Shown: piece by piece, positions 46,625 through 58,856 of the stretch
How the letters are laid out: every line of letters starts with the position of its first letter
Position numbering within the stretch: the first letter of the stretch is position 1
Source: Castanea sativa
Taxonomy: Eukaryota; Streptophyta; Magnoliopsida; Fagales; Fagaceae
DNA: 64,000 bases
Assembly (NCBI RefSeq): GCF_040712315.1
Contig: NC_134017.1
Span: 57,596,636 to 57,660,635 of the forward strand
Direction: 5' to 3'
The notes under the pieces: model-generated
Seen by the model: only the letters and a program-made list of their open reading frames with translations
What the model was told of the DNA's origin: nothing
Database searches by the model: none
Translations under genes and position numbers: made by a program

Positions 46625-46789
46625 AAAGTTCAATGAAATGTCATTTTCTCTATAAAAAAAATATCTTGTAATGATAGTTATTAATAGAAATTTCATATTA
46701 ATGATAGCTATTAATAGAGATTTATTTAGATTATGTTTGTATATAAAATATAAAATATGAAATTAATAATTATGATACTTATTAATAGG
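46625..46789. other. upstream region of the BBE-like gene with short direct repeats
   Basis: TAATGATAGTTATTAATAGA and TAATGATAGCTATTAATAGA occur about 30 bp apart, with a third partial ATTATGATACTTATTAATAG. No known regulatory motif is claimed. Confidence 0.5.
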
Positions 46790-47870
46790 TACAGTAACTC
46801 TTAGGTACTCTTGGAACACAGAGAATAACGATTTCTCTCACATTTATGGTGGGGTCCAGTATAACAGAGGTGGTGACCCTCATATTCCTCTTTCTCTCTC
46901 TTTCAAATGTTTTGTTAGTCTAAGGTTATTTATTTTGGTAATATATAGTGAAATAGTTCCTTTTATTTAACAATTCACAACATTTTTATGTCTCTCTATC
47001 TCTCTTTAGAGTCTCATCTTGTTAGTTATTACTATTAGCCCTTACTTAAAAAAAAAAAAAAAACTCAAACAGTAGGTATACTAAAAGACATGAAAAATAG
47101 TGAAAGGTGTGGTGTAAGCATAGACAATTAATGAAATATTAATGAAATAACAGTAAAATAAGATAATGTGAACTTTTGGGTAACAATAAAAAAATAAAAA
47201 ATAAAGACTTAATGAAAGAGGTAAAAAAAGGCTAAATGCAAAATTAGAGTGCCACTTGGCAGGATCTCATGCACTCTTGCATAAGGTCTCTGAGAGAGTG
47301 ACATTTTGTAACAACTTTTATTCTACAATATTCCTCCAAATTTTTTTTTTTTGCTCATTCTTTGAATTGAATAATTACAATGGTTATGTGTGTGCAATTT
47401 ATAAATATTGTTTCACTACATAATTATAGCATTCTCAAGGTAAGATTAGTTTTTCACGGGAAAAAAAGGTAAGATTATTATTTTTTTTAAATCATGAAAC
47501 CAAAAATAAATGCAAAAGAGTAACAAGACCGTGAAAATCAAATAATTTGTGTTATGTTCACATATTTAATATTATTAAATAAAAATATGTCCAACTCTCT
47601 CACATATTTGTGTTGTGTTCACATATTTAATACTATGGTGGGTATGCTAAAAGACATGAAAAAGAGATAAATGTGTGATGTAAGCTTAGGCAATTAATGA
47701 GAGATTAATGAGATAAAAGTAAAATAATTTAATGTAAACTATTGGGTAACAGTAAAAAAAACTTAATGAAAGAGGTAAAAAAATACTAAATATAAAATTA
47801 GAGCATCACTTGGCAAGACCTCACGCATTCCCACATTAGATCTCTACTTATATATATATATATATACTGA
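46790..47870 (-). mobile_element. two Helitron remnants (GCAGAGACCTC family), inverted
   Basis: On the minus strand a 5' end (GTAGAGATCTAATGTGGGAA, about 47834-47853) leads through CTTGCCAAGTGATGCTC and TTACTCTTTTGCATTTATTT to about 47310. There a second 5' end (AGAGACCTTATGCAAGAGTG) begins and runs to about 46790. Both match 35111-36700. The nearer one lies about 300 bp upstream of the BBE-like start codon. No CTAG 3' end was found. Confidence 0.65.
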
Positions 47871-48226
47871 TGATTATTCCTTTATAATTCCTAATCACTA
47901 ATCAACATGAGTCTCAAAAAAATTTGTGATAGGATTTTATCATATGTACAAAATAAGTATAGATTTGCTTATCTTTATTTATTTTTTTTAAAAGGATATT
48001 GCTATTGTGTTCATCCTTATAAGAATTTAAGCATAGATTAAATTTTCATTTTTTTTGACAATTTTTCTTTGATTCCTTTATAATTTACATATTGTGTTGG
48101 TTTAAATGAATTTTCTCTCAATCTTTCAGAGGATAGACTTTAGATAAGATGTTCAACTTTTATAAGCCAAGCACTGACCATAAGTCTAGTACATGGAACA
48201 AATAAAGATAATAAATTAAGAATATG
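47871..48226. other. spacer
   Basis: AT-rich. No supported feature. The tandem array starts at its right edge. Confidence 0.45.
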
Positions 48227-51160
48227 GTCCATTTTGGTCGGTATTAGCTTGATTTGTCTAGACATCAATTTTCTCTCTTGTCAAAAGTCCGACTTATTTT
48301 AGGTGGAAGTTTTCTTGATTATTACTTGTATACGAAATTCTAGGATCATTAAATTGGAATAGGTCCCTTACTAACCTAACCAATTGGAATAGGATGAAAT
48401 TTCTTTTCATCCACACTAAACGTTGTGTACACTCTAAATTTTTTCTACATCTCATAATGAGATGTTGTTGATAGGTGTCATCCAAGTCCAATATGATTGA
48501 GAGTTGTAATTAAGACTATGGCCCAGAAGCTTTACTATTCAATACTTTGCGAGAAAAATTAAACACTCATTTGATGTAATAGGAGACTATGGAATTTGAC
48601 ATTGTATACACTAGGGTCTGTTCTTGATGTTGTGAAATTGTTGTAGATACTAAAAAATCTCATTTTATTAGTTGGCAAGTCATGTTCTTTAATTGTGAAA
48701 AATCTACAATAGAAAACTTTTGTGTTCCTACAATAAATGTTTTGGAAAGAAAATTGTTAGTCCCTTCATCCCATTGGGACCCCCTATTTATACAAAGGAA
48801 AAATGGTCCAACATTCTTAAGTGTGACTTAGTTACATGGAATTTTTGTGCAAATGGGCCTAGATTTCATTTAAAAATTTAATTATAATTTTAAACTCTAA
48901 TTTGGTGATTTTTATATGATTTTTGTTATTTGATTTTTGATTCAGTAAAGACATATTAGCCAAAAGAAACGAAGGTATAGCTATTAAAGAAATCTATACT
49001 TTCAGATTAACAATTACAGATGGCTAATGTTGCATTGTCATTTGTGGTTGTGGTATGAATAAGTGGTATGCTGTTTGGGCGACTGATTGACGCAAAGAAA
49101 TTAACCATATTAAAAGGGATTAGCAATTTTTCCTTGGCCAAAATGGGCTATTGTCATTTTCGCGAAAGAAAATTAGCATGTTGCCCCCTTTCCCAAACTA
49201 ATTAGGGAAATTCCCCTTTTTTGAAACTCGATTTTCTCAAAATCGAGTTAAGCCCTATAGTGATGTTTTAAGGAGCCTATAGTGACGTTTTTAAGGATCT
49301 ATAGTGGCGTTTTGTAACTCGAGCTCCATGAAGTCGAGTTATAGGTAAAAAAAAAAACTTGCATGTAACTCGATTTCATGGAGGTCGAGTTACAAAACGC
49401 CACTATAGGTTCTTAAAACGCCACTATAGCTCCTTAAAACGTCATTATAGGCTCCTTAAAACGTCGCTATAGGGCTTAACTCAATTTTCAGAAAATCGAG
49501 TTTCAAAAGAAGGGCACTTCAAGAAAAAAAATTTTAAGTTGCGGGGTTAGCAGTATATTATAATTATTTCTAAATAAAAAAAAGATTTAGAGATATATAT
49601 TGTTTTCCTTGAGCTAGAGCAGTTGAGATGGAAGTGTGGAGTGGATGGTTTTTTTTTTTTTGTTAGTCCTTGAATATTTTGGATTGTTTCAAATGAGTAA
49701 TGGCTCCTCTTAGGCTCCTAAAATTTTTGGTTTATTGATTTTGCTATCTATAACTTTGATTCTTCTTTACCTAATAAAGTTTGGAATTTTCTGTAAGTAC
49801 ATTTTTCTTCAAGAAAATGAATAGAAATCTCCCTTCATGTTCATGCTCATGTTAGTGTTCATGTTTGTACCTTTTGCAATACTCAATAAGTTGTTTACTC
49901 ATTTTATGAATTATCAATTGTAGTTAAGAAAAAAAGTATAAACACAATACTATTTAATTAAACTAACATGAAAAATTAAATCTATTAGATTAAAAAAATG
50001 GAAATGAAAATGAAAATTTCACAAAAAATTCCTTAAATAGAATTAATTTTTTTTACTCAATATTGTTTATCAAGCAATCATGTACTAACTAACAACATTC
50101 CAATCATTACGTGTATAACGGGTTGATGAAATGGTTGTTTAGTTTATTTTAGAAATGTGATCTAGCTAATAGAAATTTAAAAATACAATAACTTTCATGC
50201 GTAGTCATGAATTATACCTTCACGAATATCTTATACATTTTGAGTTTTATTTTACATAAATGTATTTCATAAAATTAACAAAATTTATCATAAAACCTTT
50301 CATTGTATTTTTTAAAATCACTACATAAAAATGAAAGAAGTATTTTACCCAAAAAAAATCTTCTCCAGTCATAATATTATCCAAAAACAGATCATACCAA
50401 AAAAAATCGTGCAACACATAGGCCAATAACTAGTGTATATATATAATTAAAGCCAAAACTGAGAGAAAATTCAATTAGATTCTAAATTAGATTTTAATTG
50501 TTGTCTAATTTTGTGTTGCATGTCCAATTTAAGGTTTTTAAAAAAAAAAAAAAAACATTGAATCTAAATACCGATGGACTCACCAAATACATTTCAATAT
50601 AATAACATTTTTTTTTTTTGGTGAGATATTTTTTTAATGAGATAGTGGCTCTTAAAAAAGGGCCATATATGGGATTGTGATTTCATGAATAGCATGTAAA
50701 TTTAAATAGACTGATGGTAGGTTGCTATACATACATACATACATAAATATAGCCAAAATTCTAAATTGGAGTATAATTTTGCGCCACGTGTCTCAAATAA
50801 TTTTTAAATTTGTGTGTCAAGTGAATTATTATGTGCAAAAATCAAAGAGTCTAAATTCAATTAAATTTTAAATTGAATTTTAATTGGAGTTCAATTTTAC
50901 ACCATGTATCCCATCTCATATTTTAATTTTTGTAGCAAGTGAATTATTTCATACAAAAACCGAAAAGTATAGATCCAATTAGATTCTAAATCATTTATAT
51001 ATATAACTGTGATTGTTTTTAAATGTACATGTGCATATGCACAGGGTTACACATTACTTTTATTAAATGAATGTATCAATTTTTAAACACAAAATAGAAA
51101 AATAATTAGGAAATTGATTTCTTACCTTGTTGACATAACCCTAATTATATTCATTACCTG
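48227..51160. repeat. 2.9-kb tandem unit, copy 1
   Basis: Starts GGTCCATTTTGGTCGG, then TTAGCTTGATTTGTCTAGAC. The same sequence starts again at 51161 and, cut short, at 54070. Long collinear matches include TACTTTGCGAGAAAAATTAA, CTCCCTTCATGTTCATGCTC and CTGATGGTAGGTTGCTAT. No protein gene is convincing: minus-strand frames at the start (48294-48491 and 51232-51432) match each other only because the DNA is duplicated. Differs from copy 2 by the hairpin element at 49.2 kb. Confidence 0.9.
49223..49517. mobile_element. long hairpin (foldback element) in tandem copy 1
   Basis: Left arm 49223-49345 (GAAACTCGATTTTCTCAAAA ... GTCGAGTTATAGG) and right arm 49362-49517 are inverted repeats separated by about 16 bp. 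Each arm holds 3-4 short direct repeats of CTATAGTGRCGTTTTAAGGA and a smaller AACTCGA...TCGAGTT stem. It is absent from copy 2 at the same place, so it arrived or arose after duplication. Transcription through it would give a long double-stranded RNA. No coding sequence. Confidence 0.8.
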
Positions 51161-52195
51161 GTCCATTTTGGTTGGCCTTAGCTTGATTTGTCTAGACATC
51201 AATTTTCTCTCTTGCCAAAAGTCCGACTTATTTAATTTAGGTGGAAGTTTCCTTGATTATTACATTTATACAAAATTCCAGGATCATTAAATTGGAATAT
51301 GTCCTTTACTAACCTAACCAATTGGAATAGTATGAAATTTCTTCCTATCCACACTAAATGTTGTGTACACTCCAAATTGTTTCTGCATTTCATAATGATA
51401 TGTTGTTGATAGGTGTCATGCAAGTCCAACATGGTTGAGAGTTGTAATTGAGACTATGGCCCAGAAGCTTTATTATTCAATACTTTGCGAGAAAAATTAA
51501 ACACTCATTTTATTTAATAGGAGACTATGGAATTTGACATTGTATACACTGGGGTTTGTTCTTGATGTTGTGAAATTGCTGTAGGTACTAAAAACTCTAG
51601 TTTGATTAGTTGGCAAGTCATATTCCTTAATCGTGAAAAGTCTACAATGGAAAACTTTTGTGTTCCTAGAATAAATGTTTTGGAGAGAAAATTGTTAGTG
51701 TCCTCATCACATTGGGACCCCCCCCCTATTTATACAAAGGTCCAATATTCCTAAGTGTTATTTAGTTACATGGCATTTTTGTGCAAATGTGTCAAGATTT
51801 CTGTTAAAAATTTAATTATAATTTTAAACTCTAATTTGGTGATTTTTATATGATTTTTGTGGTTTGGTTTTGATTCAGTAAAGACATATTAGCCAAAAGA
51901 AACAAAGGTAGAGCTATTAAAGAAATCTGTACTTTCACATTAGCAATTATAAATGGCTAATGTTGCATTGTCATTTGTGGTTGTGATATGAATAAGCGGT
52001 ATGTTGCTTGGGCGACTAATTGAGGCAAATCAATTAACCATATTAAAATGGATTAGAAACTTTTTCTTTCTTCTTTACCATTTGTGGTATGTATATGTCT
52101 TTTTCAGATATGCTCAACTGAAGTACGCATTAGGATTTCCCTTAATTATGATCAACGTATTAATATTTTTTAAAGAAGTTTATATTTATTAAATG

Positions 52196-52198
<3 letters not shown>

Positions 52199-52239
<41 letters not shown>
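52199..52239. repeat. (TG)n microsatellite
   Basis: About 18 TG units, only in tandem copy 2. Confidence 0.95.
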
Positions 52240-52240
<1 letters not shown>

Positions 52241-53560
52241 GATGGTCATGTAGCTGAATTGACACCTCCCCATACACAAAGTGTCTGGGGTTTAAGGGAG
52301 AAAATGTTCAAATTGCGGGAGTTAGGGAAAAAAGGTTCAAGTTGCGGAGTTAGTAGCATATTGTAATTATTTCTAAATAAAAAAAAAGATATAGAGATAT
52401 ATATTGTTTTCCTTAAGCTAAAACAGTTGCGATGGAAGTGTGGAGTGGATGGTTTTTTGTTTTTTTTAGTTCCTTAGTATTTTGGATTGTTTCAAATGTG
52501 TAATGGCTCCTCTTAGGCTCCTAAATTTTTTGGTTTATTGATTTTGCTATCTATAACTTTGATTCTTCTTTACCTAATAATATTTGGAATTTTTTGTAAG
52601 TAAATTTTTTCTTCAAGAAAATGAATAGAAATCTCCCTTCATGTTCATGCTCATCTTAATGTTCATATTTGTATCTTTTGTAATACTCAATAAGTTGTTT
52701 ACTCATTTTGTGAACTATCAATTGTAGTTAAGAAAAAACATTATAAACACAATACTATTCAATTAAACTAACGTGAAAAATTAAATCTATTAGATTAAAA
52801 AAATGGACATGAAAATGAAAATTTCACAAAATAAAAAAATCCTTAAATAGAATTAAAATAATTTTTACTCAATATTGTTTATCAAGCAATCATGTACTAA
52901 CTAACAACATTCCAATCATTACATGTATAATGCGGTGATGAAATGATTGTTCAGTTTATTTAAGAAATGTGATCTAGCTAATAGAAATTTTAAAAAATAC
53001 AATAACTTTCATGTGTAGTCATGAATTATACTTTTGCGTATATCTTATACATTTTATGAGTTTTATTTTATATAAATGTATTTCATAAAATTAACAAAAA
53101 TTATCATAAAACCCTTCATTGTATTTTTTAAAATCACTACATAAAAATGAAAGAAGTTTTTTTCCCAAAAAAATCTTCTCCAATCATAATATTTACCCAA
53201 AAAAATCATACCAAAAAAAATTGTGCAAGGCATAGGTCAATAACCATTCTACATATATAATTAAAGCCAAAACTAAAATAAAATCCAATTAAATTCTAAA
53301 TTAGATTCCAATTGTTGTCTAATTTTGTGTCACGTGTCCAATTTAAGGTTTTTTTTTTAAAAAAAAAAAAAACATTGATTCCAAATACCGATGGACTCAC
53401 CATTCCAAATACATTTCAATATACTAACTTTTTTTTTAATGAGATAGTTTTTTTGATAAAATAGTGGCTCCTAAAAAAGGGCCATATATGGGATTGTGAT
53501 TTCATGAACAACATGTAATTCTTAAATAGACTGATGGTAGGTTGCTATTAATATATACAT

Positions 53561-53593
<33 letters not shown>

Positions 53594-53854
53594 GCCAAAA
53601 CTGAGAGAAAATTTAATTAAATTCTAAATTGGAGTCTAATTTTGCGCCACGTGTCTAATCTAATTTTTAAATTTGTGTGTCAAGTGAATTATTAGGTGCA
53701 AAAATCAAAAAAATTCTAAATTCAATTAGATTCTAAATTGAATTTTAATTGAAGTTCAATTTGATGCCATGTTTTCCATCTAAAATTTTAATTTTTGTAG
53801 CAAGTGAATTATTTCATACAAAACCCGAACAGTCTAGATCCAATTAAATTCTAA

Positions 53855-53861
<7 letters not shown>

Positions 53862-53915
<54 letters not shown>
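53862..53915. repeat. (TA)n microsatellite
   Basis: About 27 TA units. Copy 1 has only a short TATATA at the same place (about 50997-51004). Confidence 0.95.
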
Positions 53916-53919
<4 letters not shown>

Positions 53920-54069
53920 GTAATTGTTTTAAATGTACATGTGCATATGCACAGGGTTACACACTACTTTTATTAAATAAATGCATCAATTTTTAAACAC
54001 AAAATAGAAAAATAATTAGGAAATTGATTTTTTACGTTGTTGATTTGACACTAATTATAGTCATTAACT

Positions 54070-54138
54070 AGGCCATTTTGGCCGGCCTTAGCTTGATTTG
54101 TCTAGACATCAATTGTCTCTCTTGCCAAAAGTCTGATT
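54070..54138. repeat. stub of a third 2.9-kb tandem unit
   Basis: GGCCATTTTGGCCGGCCTTA and about 50 more bases match the starts of the other two units, then the sequence changes abruptly at TTTGAT into gypsy element B. Confidence 0.85.
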
Positions 54139-57100
54139 TATTTGATGACCGGATGGTGATCCTAGAAGGGCAGATCTCGCTTTCCGTGAATATGGGAGGC
54201 AAGGAGGTGATGGTAACATTCATAGTGGTCGTTTCTTTTTCTCCTTACACAGCAATCCTAGGGAGGTCATAGATTTATACAATGGGGGCAGTACCCTTCA
54301 CCCTACATGTGAAGGTCAAATTTTGCATGGAGCAGGGTATTACTACCGTGAGGGATAACTAGCAAGTGGCCAGGCAATGCTTGGTGGCCACAGCTATCCA
54401 GGGAACAAAACAAAAGGAGTCAACCGAGGAGACCCCCTTATAGCAATTACAGGAATCCTAAGTGGAAGTGGAGGCTGGCTGTGCCGAGGACTTGGTACGA
54501 GTGAGAATATTGCCGGATGATGATAGGAGTTTTCTAATAGGAGCAGGCATAGAGAAGAAAGAGAGGGTAGAGATGCTGCTATTCCTTGTGCAAAATGTAG
54601 ACGTGTTCGTTTGGAGTCCGTATGAGGTGCCTAGGGTGGATCCCGGGTTCATAGTTCAAAAACTTAACATGGACCCCTTACACCCCCCAAGAAATAGAGG
54701 CCGAGGAGATTGGCTAAGGAGCATGTCGGAGCCGTCAGGCAAGAGGTTAATAAACTCAAGGGAGTCGGGGCAATAAAGGAAGCATTTTTTCCGGAGTGGC
54801 TTGCGAATACTGTGGTCATAAAAAAGAAAAATGTCAAGTGAAGGGTTTGTGTTGACTTTACCGACCTGAACTGAGCATGTTCGAAGGATCCGTTTCCTAT
54901 ACAGATTGATCATCTGGTAGATGCCACTTATGGGCACTTAAGAATGAGCTTTCTGGATGCCTTTTAGGATTATCATCAGATCGCCTTGGCTATTGAAGAT
55001 CAGGAGAAGATGGCGTTTATTTTACCTGAAGCTAACTACCATTATACCATGATGCCATTTAGATTGAAAAATGCTGGGGCCACATACCAACGGGTGATGA
55101 CGAGAATGTTCAGAGATAAAATTGGGCGCACGGTCGAGGTCTACATTGATGATATGGTGGTAAAGAGCAAACGAGAGATGCACCATATTGGTGACCTCAA
55201 AGAGGTGTTTGAAATACTTCGACGGCACAAGCTGCGCCTCAATGCCTAGAAATGTGCTTTCGGAGTGGGGGTTGGCAAGTTCTTAGGGTACTTAATCACT
55301 AATCGCGGAATAGAAGTCAACCCCAATCAAATTGAATCAGTAAAACACTTGAAACCACCGAGCAATCCGAAGGAAGTTCAAGTACTTAACGGTATGCTAG
55401 CTGCCCTTAACCAGTTTATTTCCAGGTCTGCTGATTAGTTCCGTCCATTTTCCCAACTTCTGAAAAAATGGAAGGGATTCTAGTGGAACGAAGAGTGCGT
55501 GAGGGCTTTCCAGGGTTTGAAGGAGTATTTGACATGGGCCCTACTGCTAACGGCCCCCAAATCTGGAGAAGATCTGTACATGTACCTCTTGGTGTCTGAG
55601 CATGCAGTAAGTGCCGTGCTACTGAGAGACCAAGGCGTATAACAGCCTTTATACTATATCAGCGAAACCTTGGTCGATGCTGTGACAAGGTATTTGACTT
55701 TAGAGAAGTTGGTATTGGCATTAGTTCATGCTATGTGGAAGTTGCCCCACTACTTCTAGGCTCACACTATTTACGTATTGACCGAGTATCTCCTGCACTC
55801 ATTATTGAAAAGATCTGATTTCAAAGGAAGGATAGCTAAGTGGGGAACACGGCTTGGCTCTTTTGATATTAGATACAGTCCTAAAAGCTTGGTGAAGGGT
55901 CAGGTCCTTACTGATTTCATTGCAGAGTTTTCCCCAAGGGTGGGGAAGGAGATGGTTTGCCCTGTCGAGGTAATCTCGTGGAAGGTATTTGTGGACAGTG
56001 CGTCCAGTGTATTAGGAGTCGGGGCTGGGATTGTAGTCATCACCCTAGAAGGAATAAAATTGGAGCATTCCTTTAGGTTGGGCTTTAAGGCCTCTAACAA
56101 CGAAGCTGAGTGTGAGGCTCTGCTGGCCGGATTGAGAGTTGTTGTAAATCTTGGTGTTAAAGAAGTGGAGGTCTACTTGGACTCTCGGCTGGTGGCCAAT
56201 CAAGTACAGGGAAACTTTGAGGCCAAGGATTCCTGGATGATGGAGTACTTATGGTTGGTAAAACAAACTATGGACTCTTTCTGAATGTTAGGGTGATCCA
56301 AGTAGGCAAGGGGCGGAACCGACACGCCAATTCTTTGGCCACATTGGCATCTTCCTCAACCGAGGGGATCCCACGGTTAATCAAGGTGGAACTAGTAGCA
56401 GAACCGAGTATTAATGCAGGAGTAAGTGTTCACTTGTGACCACGGTTGAGCCATGTTGGATGGAGCCGATCATCAACTTTTTGCCCGAGGATCGATTGCC
56501 TGATGATGAGAAGGAAGCAGAAAAAGTACGTTAGACAGCCGCTCAGTATTGGCTATCAGCTGATCGCAAGCTGTATTGAAGGTCTTTTAACGAGCCCTAC
56601 CTACAGTGTTTACACCCTAACAAGGGTGAAGAACTTCTGGCCGAGCTACATGGAGGAGTATGTGGTAGTCATGTGGAAGGATGTTCATTAGCGCACTGAG
56701 CAATGACTCAGGGATTTTGGTGGCCGCGAATGCAAGGGGATGCTACCGAGTATGTGCGAAAATGTAAGCAGTGTCAAAGGCACACCCTGATGATCCACCA
56801 ACCAGCGGGGAGGTTAAATCCCATAAGTAGCCCTTGGCCCTTCGCGTAGTGGGGGCTAGATATCGTTGGTCCATTCCCCCAAGTTACGGGAAACCAAAAG
56901 TTTGTTTTGGTAGTCGTGGACTATTTCACCAAATGGGCAAAGGTAGAGGCGTTGGCTAACATCCGGGATGTGGATGTTAAGAAGTTTGTATAGAGGAACA
57001 TAGTAACAAGGTTTGGGGTACTAGAGTCTGTAATGTTGGACAACGGGTTGTAGTTTGATAGCCAAGCTTTTCGTGAATTTTTTAGTAGTCTCGGGATGAA

Positions 57101-57760
57101 AAACCGATATTCTACCCTGGCATATCCGCAGAGCAAAGGCCAGGCTGAGGCTACAAACAAGGCCATTGTAAACGGGCTGAAGAAAAGACTAGAAGGTGCT
57201 AAGGGCAGGTGGGCAGAGGAGTTGCTTAGTGTCCTATGGGCATACCCAACGACCCTGAGAAGGTCCACGGGGGAAACCCCGTTCTCTCTAACATATGGAG
57301 TGAAGGCCGTGATTCTAGCAGAAATAAACTTATGTAGTGCCCGGGTTTCAGGCTTTAACCTCACCGAGAATTCAGAGTCGATGTTGAAACAGTTAAACTT
57401 GTTGGATGAGCATCGGGAATCAACAACCGTGCAACTGGCAGAATATCAGCAAAAACTTGCCCAAAGATACAACAGGGATATGAGGAGTAGGGAGTTTGGA
57501 GTGAGAGATCTGGTACTTCGGAAGGTAGTGGGGAATATGCGAGATATCAACGCGGGAAAATTAGCACCGACCTGGGAGGGACCTTATAGAGTCACCCCCA
57601 TTGTGGGTGCAGGGGCGTATTATTTGGAAGACTTGGATGAAAGACAACTTCCCTGGCCGTTGAATATTCACAATTTGAAAAAATTTCTACCATTGATTAT
57701 TAATACAGGGGGGGGGGGGAGGTATGGATTGAATGTAATGATATATGTGCATATTATCTA
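54139..57760 (+). pseudogene. pol relic of element B
   Basis: Starts in the protease-RT linker. The RT keeps MPFRLKNAGATYQR and YIDD (55142-55153). The first RNase H is at 55550-55960 in broken frame. The second RNase H is intact over 55985-56284 (VDSASSVLGVGAGIV, NNEAECEALLAGLR). Integrase has finger CKQCQRH with YFTKWAK and LDNG in pieces. Its last 221 codons (57096-57761) are open: GQAEATNKAIVNGLKKRLEG through NRDMRSREFG to GPYRVTPIVGAGAYYLEDLD. The catalytic Asp of SDNG reads LDNG-type context after a stop. It cannot support transposition, but it is the best preserved integrase C-terminus of this family here. Confidence 0.9.
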
Positions 57761-57869
57761 GTAATACAAAAGTGTTGATTATCCATGCATTTGAATTTAT
57801 ACTTATACATCCATTGTTAACCCATTATCCCTGGTCAACGAGTGTAAGAGCTAAGAAATCATTCTATGG

Positions 57870-58340
57870 ACAGAAACCTACTCCCGGTTCGATCTTCATC
57901 ATCGAGCAGGTGGAAACCTGATCTTAAACTCTGACTGAAACCTGCTCCCGGTTTGATCTTCATCACTGAGCAAGTGGAAACTTGATCTTAAACTCTAAGG
58001 ACTGAAACTTGCTCCTAGTTCGATCTTCATCATCAAGTAGGTGGAAACTTAATCTTAAACTATATCTAAGGATTGAAACCTGCTCCCGGTTCGATCTTCC
58101 TCATCGATCAGGTGGAAACCTAATCTTAAACTATATCTAAGGACTGAAACCTGCTCCTAATTTGATCTTTATCACTGAGCAGGTGGAAACCTAATCTTAA
58201 ACTATATATCTAACTGAAACTTGCTCCCGGTTCGATTTTCGTCATCGAGCAAGTGGAAACTTAATTTTAAACTTTATCCAAGGGCAAAAACCTACTCCCG
58301 GTTCGATTGTCATCACCGAGCAGGTGGTAACAATGAATCA
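57870..58340 (+). repeat. minisatellite of element B, about 8 units
   Basis: Same unit as 23490-23935, with one extra, partly shortened unit (near 57940). The unit number has changed since the copies separated. Confidence 0.9.
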
Positions 58341-58856
58341 AAACATTCATGGGCAAAAACACACTCCAGGTAGATGTTAACCATCAGATAGAGGACAGTG
58401 CTTTTAGCACAAATAAAATTAAGCTCCGGGGAGGGGCAAATCTTACGGCCCTTCCTAAACATAGAGGCCCACCTCGGACCCAGCTTTCATCACCAACGTG
58501 GTCCGTCCCTTTTGAATGAAAGGGTGAGCTTATATCATTAAAACATGGTAAACCCTAATGAGGGTACCTAGCCATCATGAATAAGAAAGTAAGGTATGAT
58601 GAGCAGATTAACAACCACAATCGTGTATAAACTCAACAATTATCTACAAACATGGATATGTTTAAAAAAGAAGAGGGGGAGAGAAAAGAGGAAAACGTCC
58701 AGTTTCCATCTTAAGATGACCAATTAAAACAATTCAAAGGTTAAACAATTGTTTTGTCACCACAACCCAGCAACATAGGCAAACCGAGCACATAACAAGT
58801 AAGAAAAAAAAATAGTAATAAAAGAGGGTCTGACACAAGTGGAGCATCAATACTCA

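Larger units (their letters stand above)
51161..54069. repeat. 2.9-kb tandem unit, copy 2
   Basis: Direct repeat of copy 1, roughly 90% alike outside indels. Between 52045 and 52350 it carries different sequence, including a (TG)n run, where copy 1 has the hairpin. A long TA array lies at 53862-53915. Degenerate 110-bp sub-repeats (AATTYAATTAGATTCTAAAT type) occur near the unit end in both copies. Confidence 0.9.

Noticed and set aside
48294..48491. Minus-strand frame repeated at 51232-51432, looking conserved
   Set aside because: The similarity follows from the 2.9-kb DNA duplication and does not exceed that of the surrounding non-coding DNA.
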